Shown here: positions 1 to 5,459 of the stretch, in pieces
Position numbering within the stretch: position 1 is the first letter of the stretch
Layout of the letters: the number at the start of each line of letters is the position of its first letter
Origin: Lutibacter sp.
Lineage (GTDB): Bacteria > Bacteroidota > Bacteroidia > Flavobacteriales > Flavobacteriaceae
Direction: 5' to 3'
Length of the DNA stretch: 6,886 bases
Assembly: GCA_004195315.1 (NCBI GenBank)
Contig: SDWL01000105.1
Span: 1 to 6,886, forward strand
Program-made: the position numbers and the translations under genes
The notes under the pieces: model-generated
What the model was told of the DNA's origin: nothing
Database searches by the model: none
The model's input: only the letters and a program-made list of their open reading frames with translations

Positions 1-19
1 AGATGTGTATAAGAGACAG
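1..19 (+). other. Nextera/Tn5 mosaic-end adapter (sequencing artefact)
   Basis: The first 19 bases read AGATGTGTATAAGAGACAG, identical to the mosaic-end transposase adapter used in tagmentation libraries. It is not genomic sequence. Translated in the third frame it gives the well-known false N-terminus MCIRDR, which would be fused to the real reading frame that follows. The first genomic base is 20. Confidence 0.98.
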
Positions 20-20
20 A

Positions 21-239
21 GATATTCATGATAGGGATATGCCAAAGCATCTTTATAAGATGACTGAAAATGGATTAGAATGTTTAGACTGTGACCCAAA
101 TATTTATGGTAGTAGCTTTAAAAGAAATGATGAACATTTTAATTTAAATATTGACAGAAATGGTGTTAAACTAAAAGTTAAAGATGGCGATAAGGATGCT
201 GAAGTAAAAATTGATGAAAACGGAATTATTATTAAATAA
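21..239 (+). CDS. C-terminal fragment of a probable PspC-domain-type protein, 5'-truncated
   Basis: An open frame enters from the adapter junction and stops at TAA 237-239, leaving about 72 genuine codons. The apparent ATG at position 3 lies inside the adapter, so the true start is missing. The surviving tail is strongly charged. A short KMTENGLECLDC stretch with two cysteines is followed by alternating polar/hydrophobic strands (LNIDRNGVKLKV, AEVKIDENGIIIK) that look like a small beta-structure. No membrane segment is seen in this part. From memory, flavobacterial PspC-domain membrane proteins encoded just upstream of DUF2807/head-GIN genes end in tails of this type, and the next gene here is a head-GIN gene, which supports the assignment. 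The defining PspC domain itself is not present in the window, so the identity is inferred from tail and context only. An alternative is another DUF-type envelope protein. Confidence 0.6.
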   Translation, partial: DIHDRDMPKHLYKMTENGLECLDCDPNIYGSSFKRNDEHFNLNIDRNGVKLKVKDGDKDAEVKIDENGIIIK

Positions 240-282
240 TTACAATTCAGATAGCTAATTAAACAGTTCATACACTAAAATT

Positions 283-312
283 TTGTACACAATACGTTTA
301 GAAATACATTTG
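283..312 (+). promoter_or_regulatory. Bacteroidetes-type promoter for the head-GIN lipoprotein gene
   Basis: TTG at 283-285 and TACATTTG at 305-312 are separated by exactly 19 bp. This matches the Bacteroidetes primary-sigma consensus TTG-N19-TAnnTTTG with no mismatch. Transcription would begin near 319, giving a short leader of about a dozen bases before the ATG at 332. The gene can therefore be transcribed independently of the truncated gene upstream, and no clear terminator separates the two. Confidence 0.7.
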
Positions 313-331
313 AAAAAATTAAAACACACTT

Positions 332-1054
332 ATGAAAACACTCACTAAATTAACAGCTATACTTGTTCTCCTATTTACAACTTCCTCATGTTTTATGGAT
401 GGAATAACAGGTATCAAGGGCAATGGAAATGTAATCTCTGAAGATAGAACCATTAGTTCAGACTTTGATGTAATTAAAGTACAACAAGGAATTAATTTAT
501 ACTTAACACAAGGGAATTCTACTGAAATTAAAGTTGAGGCTGACGAAAACATACTGGATTTATTAATTACTGAAGTAAAAAATGGGGAATTAAAAGTCTA
601 TTTCGATAAAAATGTTTATCGTGCTAAAGCACGTAACGTATATTTAACTACCAATACTATTTCAAAAATAAGAACATCCAGCGGAGCATCAGTAAGGTCA
701 GAAAATACGTTACAAACTAAATCATTAGATCTTGAATCAAGTAGCGGAAGTTCAATAAAAATTTACGTTAATACTACTGAAGTTACTAGTGAATGCTCAA
801 GTGGTGCAGATATTGATATTTTTGGAAATACAGAAACATTATCAGCAAACGCAAGTAGTGGTAGTTCTATAGATGCAGATGAACTAGAAGCTGTTGATGT
901 TTATGCAAAAGTAAGTAGCGGAGCGAATATTAACGTAAATGTTTCAGGCAAATTAACGGCGAAAGCGAGTAGCGGTGGAGATATTGATTATGAAGGAAGC
1001 CCTACCGATGTGAACAAAGACACCTCTTCTGGAGGTAGTGTATCAGGAAGCTAA
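332..1054 (+). CDS. DUF2807 / head-GIN domain lipoprotein with SSG repeats
   Basis: This 240-residue protein begins with a lipoprotein signal peptide: MKTLTK, a hydrophobic run at residues 9-15, then TTSSC with Cys20 as the likely lipidated residue. It should be anchored in the cell envelope. Residues 28-33 (GIKGNG) and the following FDVIKVQQGINLYLTQGN are typical of the head-GIN/DUF2807 family, a putative auto-transporter-adhesin-like beta-solenoid of unknown biochemical role. From residue 115 to the end, an xSSGxxI motif recurs seven times (SSG at 116, 137, 156, 175, 195, 213, 232) at intervals of 18-21 residues, as expected for one turn of a right-handed beta-helix per repeat. The length is normal for the family. 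The ATG at 332 is chosen because it gives the complete signal peptide directly after the promoter. The gene follows the truncated PspC-like gene by 92 bp and is closed by a hairpin terminator. Family assignment is secure; function is not known. Confidence 0.9.
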   Translation: MKTLTKLTAILVLLFTTSSCFMDGITGIKGNGNVISEDRTISSDFDVIKVQQGINLYLTQGNSTEIKVEADENILDLLITEVKNGELKVYFDKNVYRAKARNVYLTTNTISKIRTSSGASVRSENTLQTKSLDLESSSGSSIKIYVNTTEVTSECSSGADIDIFGNTETLSANASSGSSIDADELEAVDVYAKVSSGANINVNVSGKLTAKASSGGDIDYEGSPTDVNKDTSSGGSVSGS

Positions 1055-1078
1055 TTCCAATTTAAATATTAAATTGTT

Positions 1079-1111
1079 AAGCCAACTCAACTAGTTTGAA
1101 TTGGCTTTTTT
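1079..1111 (+). terminator. Rho-independent terminator after the head-GIN gene
   Basis: AAGCCAA (1079-1085) pairs with TTGGCTT (1101-1107). The stem continues after one mismatch with TCAA/TTGA around a CTAGT loop, and the 3' arm runs into a T tract (about 1106-1111). It starts 25 bases after the stop codon and separates the lipoprotein gene from the next gene. Confidence 0.8.
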
Positions 1112-1153
1112 AGCAATTATCAAATCCTAAAAAAATCACAAAAAATGTTAAAC

Positions 1154-1165
1154 AATGATAATCAT
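1154..1165 (+). promoter_or_regulatory. Possible Fur-type operator (AATGATAATCAT)
   Basis: These 12 bases are identical to the middle of the classical 19-bp Fur box (GATAATGATAATCATTATC). They contain the perfect dyad ATGAT-A-ATCAT at 1155-1165. The outer bases fit less well: about 14 of 19 positions match overall. It lies just upstream of the likely -33 position of the 598-codon gene, where a metal-responsive repressor or activator could act. A short AT-rich dyad can occur by chance, so this is only a candidate. Confidence 0.35.
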
Positions 1166-1167
1166 CA

Positions 1168-1197
1168 CTGTTATTCTAAACAAGTTGCTTATTTTTG
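1168..1197 (+). promoter_or_regulatory. Likely promoter of the 598-codon gene
   Basis: TATTTTTG at 1190-1197 matches the Bacteroidetes -7 element TAnnTTTG exactly. At the standard 19-bp distance upstream, 1168-1170 reads CTG, one mismatch from TTG. Transcription would start near 1204, leaving a leader of about 36 bases before the ATG at 1240. The -7 box lies inside the spacer of the inverted repeat at 1181-1214. Confidence 0.55.
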
Positions 1198-1214
1198 CGT
1201 TTAATAGCAACTTG
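1181..1214. repeat. Perfect 9-bp inverted repeat flanking the -7 box (candidate operator)
   Basis: CAAGTTGCT at 1181-1189 is the exact reverse complement of AGCAACTTG at 1206-1214, with a 16-base spacer that contains the complete -7 element. The predicted transcription start falls near the end of the spacer, so the repeat is unlikely to form a hairpin in the RNA. Binding by a dimeric repressor is the simpler reading. The arms start 25 bp apart, about two and a half helical turns. They slightly resemble the AAGATGCA-type half-site of NsrR (Rrf2 family), but the spacing is much wider than in known NsrR sites. Confidence 0.6.
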
Positions 1215-1239
1215 AATTTTAAATTAATTACAAAATAAT

Positions 1240-3036
1240 ATGCAAAAAAAAACAAACCCACACACGTTTCACATACCTGTTATGGGGCTTGCTTTTACAA
1301 TAGATAGTCCTATTAAAGTTGCGAAATATGGTATTTCATCTGTTATTTCAATTGTTGATGATATTATTATTGAAAAAATGAATGAATATTATTCAGCAAA
1401 ATTTGAAATTCCTTTTAAAGCAATTTCTACAAAAGTTGAAGATTATAGAGCTAAAAGAATTACCTCTTATCTAAATACTGTTGATCTTATTGTAAAGCTT
1501 AAATTTGAAACTCTTAAAAAGAGTTTTGAAGAAAAAAGCAGTGAATTTGAAAAATACATGGACTTGCTTCCAGATTTTTCAGAATTAAAACAAAATTTCA
1601 TTGAGACAATTCAAAACAATACATTAAAAGAAGATTTAAATAATTGGATTCAAAGCAACCTTAAACCAGGTAGTATAGATGTTAATATTATGACGAAGCT
1701 TGATAAGCCAAATTATAGTAAAAATGAATTATTACCTTCTGAATTTAATGATGCACATGCTGCATTAAGAGGTTTTGCCAATAGTAATTTAGAATCATCT
1801 GTAGTTCTTTCAGCTGGAATGAACCCAAGGTTGTATAGTTATTTTGAAAATTTTAATGATTTTTTTCCAAATGAAAATAACATTCAGAAAAAGAAAATTA
1901 TTTTAAAAGTAAGTGATTATAGATCTGCTTTAATACAAGGAAAATTTTTAGCAAAAAAAGGATTATGGGTTTCTGAATATAGAATAGAATCTGGTTTAAA
2001 CTGTGGTGGTCATGCATTTGCTTCAGACGGTTATTTATTAGGTCCAATTTTAGAAGAATTCAAACAAAATAAAGAAACGTTAGTAATTGATATTCACAAC
2101 ATTCTTGTTGGTGCATTAAAAAATAAAGGCAAACATGTTCCTAATGCTCCCCTAGACTTAAATATTACCGTTCAAGGTGGTGTTGGAACTTCAGAAGAAC
2201 ATGAATTTTTATTAGATAATTATAAAGTTAATTCTGTTGGATGGGGCTCTCCATTTTTATTAGTTCCAGAGGCTTCAACTGTTGATTCAGAAACTATGGA
2301 AGCTTTAAAAATCGCCAAAGAAAAAGATTTATTTTTAAGTAATATTTCTCCTTTAGGTGTGCCTTTTAATAGTTTAAGAGGTAATACCAATGAAATTCTT
2401 AAAAATGAAAGAATTGCAAATAATAACGCAGGAAGCTCTTGTCCTAAGAAATTTTTGTCATCCAATACAGAATTTACTGAAAAAGTAATTTGTACTGCTT
2501 CAAAAAAATATCAATCCTTAAAATTAAATCAATTAAAGGATGAAAATTTAAGTGAGCAGGAGTATAACAAAAAGTCCAGTCAAATAACAGATAAAGCTTG
2601 TTTATGCGAAGGGTTATCAAATGCTGCTCTTATTGAATATGGTATTGAACATAAAGGTGAAAAGCAAGGAGTTGCTATATGCCCAGGACCAAATATGGCT
2701 TATTTTTCAAAAGAACTTTCATTAAAGGAAATGGTAGCTCATATTTACGGAAAAGTTAATGTGGTTGATACAAATAACCGTCCACATATGTTTATAAAGG
2801 AATTATCAATGTATGTTGATTATTTTGCTAACAAAGTAGACGAGTTTAAAGATTCTTTAACCTCAAAAAATGAAAAATATTTAAATACATTCCAACACAA
2901 TTTAAATGAAGGAATTGAATACTATTACAATTTATTTTCTTCTTTTGACTCAAATAAAGAAAATTTATTAATTGAATTGGAAACTTTAAAAAACGTATTA
3001 TTTAAGGTTCAGATACCAATTTTAGTTAAAGTGTAA
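1240..3036 (+). CDS. Uncharacterised protein, probable nitronate-monooxygenase-like FMN TIM barrel with Cys-rich C-terminal region
   Basis: I do not recognise this 598-residue protein as a named family. Several motifs fall in the order expected of a nitronate monooxygenase/2-nitropropane dioxygenase-like flavin barrel. HIPVMGLAFTIDSP (11-24) and GISSVISIVDD (31-41) resemble the first strands. ESGLNCGGHAF (250-260) resembles the family's G-x-E-A-G-G-H motif, placing His258 at the catalytic/flavin position. TVQGGVGTSEE (310-320) and VGWGSPFLLVPEAS (333-346) resemble the phosphate-binding GGIG and the final strand. Residues about 60-175 form a long, charged, mostly helical insertion. Of six cysteines, five cluster at 401, 418, 454, 456 (CLC) and 481 (CPGPN), suggesting an Fe-S cluster or zinc site. 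The C-terminal 80 residues look helical. No signal peptide or membrane segment is seen, so it is probably cytoplasmic. It is about 1.7 times the usual NMO length. It is monocistronic, with its own promoter, a candidate operator and a terminator. The flavoprotein call is an inference; substrate unknown. Confidence 0.6.
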   Translation: MQKKTNPHTFHIPVMGLAFTIDSPIKVAKYGISSVISIVDDIIIEKMNEYYSAKFEIPFKAISTKVEDYRAKRITSYLNTVDLIVKLKFETLKKSFEEKSSEFEKYMDLLPDFSELKQNFIETIQNNTLKEDLNNWIQSNLKPGSIDVNIMTKLDKPNYSKNELLPSEFNDAHAALRGFANSNLESSVVLSAGMNPRLYSYFENFNDFFPNENNIQKKKIILKVSDYRSALIQGKFLAKKGLWVSEYRIESGLNCGGHAFASDGYLLGPILEEFKQNKETLVIDIHNILVGALKNKGKHVPNAPLDLNITVQGGVGTSEEHEFLLDNYKVNSVGWGSPFLLVPEASTVDSETMEALKIAKEKDLFLSNISPLGVPFNSLRGNTNEILKNERIANNNAGSSCPKKFLSSNTEFTEKVICTASKKYQSLKLNQLKDENLSEQEYNKKSSQITDKACLCEGLSNAALIEYGIEHKGEKQGVAICPGPNMAYFSKELSLKEMVAHIYGKVNVVDTNNRPHMFIKELSMYVDYFANKVDEFKDSLTSKNEKYLNTFQHNLNEGIEYYYNLFSSFDSNKENLLIELETLKNVLFKVQIPILVKV

Positions 3037-3045
3037 TCATTAACA

Positions 3046-3079
3046 TTAAAAAGGTCTTTCAAATGAAAGACCTTTTTAA
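3046..3079. terminator. Bidirectional terminator between convergent genes
   Basis: A perfect 15-bp stem (TTAAAAAGGTCTTTC at 3046-3060 with its complement at 3065-3079) closes on a 4-base AAAT loop. The stem carries an A tract on the left and a T tract on the right, so it works as a U-tailed hairpin on both strands. It lies 9 bases after the stop of the 598-codon gene and 27 bases beyond the 3' end of the Rrf2 gene coming the other way. Confidence 0.9.
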
Positions 3080-3105
3080 TAAATGGTATTTTACATTCCT
3101 TTAAA

Positions 3106-3516
3106 CTAACATTCAATATCAGCTAAGGTTTTGTTTTCAAGAATTTTTAATGTACTATCACGTACTTCTGCCATTAATATGCTTAAACCACATTTTTCTT
3201 CACTAACACAATCTTCACATTTTTCATAATAATTTAAACTTACACAGGGTATCATAGCTATTGGACCTTCAAGTAATCTAATTATTGTAGCTATTTTAAT
3301 TTCAATTGGCTGTTTTAACAAATAATAACCACCGCCTTTTCCTTTTTTAGAAGCAAGAATTCCACTCTTTTTTAAAGTAAGTAAAATACTTTCCAAAAAT
3401 TTTTTGGATATATTTTCAGAAGTTGAAATATCTGAAATTAGAACTGGCACATTTTGTTCTTGCTTTGCAAGGAAACTTAATGCTTTTAGACCATATTTTG
3501 TTTTTTTAGAGAGCAT
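3106..3516 (-). CDS. Rrf2-family transcriptional regulator with Cys-rich Fe-S-type motif
   Basis: The 136-residue protein has the usual Rrf2 length and layout. The N-terminal winged helix begins LSKKTKYGLKALSFLA and continues with ISKKFLESILLTLKKSGIL (36-54), the recognition region. The wing motif SKKGKGGGYYL is at 56-66. A dimerisation helix follows the cysteine loop. Cysteines lie at 91 (IPC), 100, 103, 109 and the last residue, 136; C91-x8-C100-x2-C103-x5-C109 is richer than the three-Cys pattern of IscR or NsrR. Family members of this kind bind a [2Fe-2S] or [4Fe-4S] cluster and sense iron, oxygen, NO or cysteine status; which one applies here cannot be told from sequence. It is the last gene of the minus-strand cluster, 12 bp after the CtlX-like gene, and probably cotranscribed with it. 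Candidate targets are its own operon and the convergent Cys-rich flavoprotein gene. Confidence 0.92.
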   Translation of the reverse strand: MLSKKTKYGLKALSFLAKQEQNVPVLISDISTSENISKKFLESILLTLKKSGILASKKGKGGGYYLLKQPIEIKIATIIRLLEGPIAMIPCVSLNYYEKCEDCVSEEKCGLSILMAEVRDSTLKILENKTLADIEC

Positions 3517-3528
3517 TTTTAAATTAAT

Positions 3529-4467
3529 TTAAACCGTTTTTGGTAAAAAAACTTCTGCCATCATACATCTAGCACTTCCACCACCACAAGCTTCAATAGT
3601 ATCTAACGAACTGTATATAATTTTACCATGTTTTTCAAGTTGGTTCTTTTGCTGTTTTGTTAAACTTTCGTAGGCGGAATTTGACATAATAATATAACGC
3701 TCTTCATTTGTTCCAATAACTTGTAGCATATTTCCTGCAAAACTATTTACTTGTTCTTCTGTAATTGCAATAATTTCTTTACCATCTTCTTTCAAATGCT
3801 TTACTACATTTTTTCTTTCTTTTTTATCATCAATACTATCTAAACAAATTAATGAAAACTTTTCACCTAAACACATTATTACATTTGTGTGATAAATCGG
3901 TAATCGTTTATCATTAACCGTTTGACTGGAAACAAAAGAAACAGGTGTGTATTCAAAATCTTCACAAAATTCAATTAACAAATCTTCATCAGCTCTTGGT
4001 GACAATGCGCAATATGCTATACTATTTACCCTGTCTAACAGCAAACTTCCTGTGCCTTCTAAAAATAATTTTTCATTTTCTGCAGAAGTATAGTCAATTA
4101 CATTTTCAATTACAAAACCAACCTCTTCAAGGGTTTCTAAAACATCCTCTCTTCTTTCCAATCGTCTGTTTTCTGCAAACATAGGATACAATCCCACATC
4201 ACCACTTTCATGAAATGAGATCCAATTATTTGGAAAAATTGAATCTGGTGTATCAAACTCTTTTGTGTCATTAATAACAATTACTTCAACTCCAATTACT
4301 CGTAATTTATCTACAAAATTATCAAATTCTTGCAAAGCTTTAAATTGAACCGTTTCATGGGTTAAATCATCTAATACTTTTTGATAATAATTATTTACAG
4401 CAGTTTGTTCATTCATTCTAAATGAAACTGGACGAATCATTAAAATTGTATTTGTAATTTGCTTCAT
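3529..4467 (-). CDS. ctlX: CtlX-like citrulline/arginine hydrolase (pentein superfamily)
   Basis: This 312-residue protein begins with the family signature TILMIRPVSFRMNEQTAVNNYYQ at residues 7-29. Pentein active-site motifs are in place: DSIFPNNW (75-82) for substrate binding, EGTGSL (137-142) carrying the acidic residue, YHTNVIMCLG (192-201) with catalytic His193, and GGGSARCMMAE (295-305) with nucleophile Cys301. Penteins hydrolyse or transfer guanidino/ureido groups through a covalent Cys intermediate. This subgroup is annotated as a citrulline-utilisation hydrolase (CtlX, formerly 'amidinotransferase' or 'arginine deiminase-related'). The precise reaction in this organism is not shown by the sequence. 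No signal peptide is present, so it should act in the cytoplasm. Its start lies only 3 bp after the stop of the DDAH-like gene, so the two are almost certainly cotranscribed and perhaps translationally coupled. The assignment to the family is strong; the substrate is less certain. Confidence 0.85.
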   Translation of the reverse strand: MKQITNTILMIRPVSFRMNEQTAVNNYYQKVLDDLTHETVQFKALQEFDNFVDKLRVIGVEVIVINDTKEFDTPDSIFPNNWISFHESGDVGLYPMFAENRRLERREDVLETLEEVGFVIENVIDYTSAENEKLFLEGTGSLLLDRVNSIAYCALSPRADEDLLIEFCEDFEYTPVSFVSSQTVNDKRLPIYHTNVIMCLGEKFSLICLDSIDDKKERKNVVKHLKEDGKEIIAITEEQVNSFAGNMLQVIGTNEERYIIMSNSAYESLTKQQKNQLEKHGKIIYSSLDTIEACGGGSARCMMAEVFLPKTV

Positions 4468-4470
4468 AAT

Positions 4471-5385
4471 TTAATCTCTAATTAATGGCATTGTTGAACA
4501 TCTTAATAACCCTTCTTGTTTTGCAATTTCGGCATACGGTACTTCCTCAACTATAAATCCTTGATTTCTTAACCAATTATTTAATCTGGTAAAGTTTTTC
4601 TCTGATACTACAACTTCATTTGAAATTGAAAAAACATTTGAAAACATTTGATACATTTCATCTTTTGTAATATGAAATAGATTATCTATCCCAAATAAGT
4701 CTACAAGATAATTATAATCATTCTCATTTCTAAATCCTTCTTTATGTATAATTGCTTTTTCTCTTCCTATAGGTTGAAAGCAGCAGTCTAAATGTAATGC
4801 GTTTTCCTTAGCATTTGTATTAGATTTCACTAAATCAAATTCTTTAACAATTTTGTTTGGAAATAATTCTTTAATAAAATTAACACCTTTCATATTAGTA
4901 CGTGCAGTAATAAAATCCTTATAATCGTTACCCTTATAAGTTCCAATAAAAATATAATTTTTCCACATCATTACATCACCACCTTCAAAATGAATATCGC
5001 TAGTAGTTTCAATTATATTAGTTGAATCTACTTGGTTTAAAATGTATTGAATTGCTTCAATTTCTTTTTCTCTTTCTGGTAAAATATTTGATTTTATTAA
5101 TTTATCTTCAATAACAAAAGCAATATCTCTTGAAAATATTTGATTATAATCTTCAATAATTTCTGGTCTATAAACTTTAACTTCGTATTTTTTAAATACA
5201 TTATTTAAAGCTTCCATCTCTAAAATCATATGCTTTTCTAATGGATATGTACCTGCTTTAATGTGCTCTTTTGATTTAGGGTCATATGCATCTTCTAGTT
5301 TTGGCGTTGGTCCATTACTTTTTGCAATTCCTAAAACCACAGCTCTAAGACGAGAAGTTTCATCTTGAACATTTAGTTTTATCAT
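4471..5385 (-). CDS. Dimethylarginine dimethylaminohydrolase / amidinotransferase-like protein (pentein superfamily)
   Basis: A 304-residue protein with the full pentein fold and catalytic set: FSRDIAFVIEDKLIKSN (84-100) near the substrate, HFEGGDVMMW (132-141) with Glu134 and Asp137, ALHLDCCF (196-203) with catalytic His198, MFSNVFSISNEVVV (247-260), and LLRCSTMPLIRD (293-304) with nucleophile Cys296 near the C-terminus. Relatives include dimethylarginine dimethylaminohydrolase (methylarginine to citrulline plus amine), arginine deiminase and glycine amidinotransferase. The length is typical for bacterial DDAH/amidinotransferase-like proteins and shorter than classical arginine deiminases (about 400 residues). 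It heads the three-gene cluster with the CtlX-like pentein and the Rrf2 regulator. A citrulline-forming enzyme followed by a citrulline-consuming one would make sense, but this is inference. The start ATG at 5385-5383 lies 18 bases beyond the end of the gltA terminator hairpin region. Confidence 0.82.
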   Translation of the reverse strand: MIKLNVQDETSRLRAVVLGIAKSNGPTPKLEDAYDPKSKEHIKAGTYPLEKHMILEMEALNNVFKKYEVKVYRPEIIEDYNQIFSRDIAFVIEDKLIKSNILPEREKEIEAIQYILNQVDSTNIIETTSDIHFEGGDVMMWKNYIFIGTYKGNDYKDFITARTNMKGVNFIKELFPNKIVKEFDLVKSNTNAKENALHLDCCFQPIGREKAIIHKEGFRNENDYNYLVDLFGIDNLFHITKDEMYQMFSNVFSISNEVVVSEKNFTRLNNWLRNQGFIVEEVPYAEIAKQEGLLRCSTMPLIRD

Positions 5386-5403
5386 ATATTATTATTTTAT
5401 GTA

Positions 5404-5439
5404 AAAATAAAAAAACCCCATAGATTAATATGAGGTTTT
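5404..5439 (-). terminator. Rho-independent terminator of gltA
   Basis: Read on the minus strand, AAAACCTCAT (5439-5430) pairs with ATGGGGTTTT (5421-5412) as a 10-bp stem including one U-G pair. An 8-base loop lies between the arms, and an almost pure T run (to about 5404) follows. It begins 20 bases after the citrate synthase stop codon. On the plus strand the U-G pair becomes a C-A mismatch and no T tract of similar length follows, so it is oriented for gltA. The DDAH-like gene starts shortly afterwards, so some read-through into it is possible. Confidence 0.82.
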
Positions 5440-5459
5440 CGGAATAATTTAAATTTATT

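Noticed and set aside
319..552. 77-codon open frame on the minus strand
   Set aside because: It is antisense to the start of the well-supported head-GIN lipoprotein gene and its promoter; no recognisable protein features.
2220..2465. 81-codon open frame on the minus strand
   Set aside because: Lies entirely inside the 598-codon gene in antisense; low-complexity translation, no independent promoter.
3633..3639. Second copy of the CAAGTTG operator-like arm inside the CtlX-like gene
   Set aside because: Only a single 7-base match within coding sequence without a partner arm; expected by chance.
3945..4184. 79-codon open frame on the plus strand
   Set aside because: Antisense shadow of the CtlX-like gene, whose catalytic motifs prove the other strand is coding.
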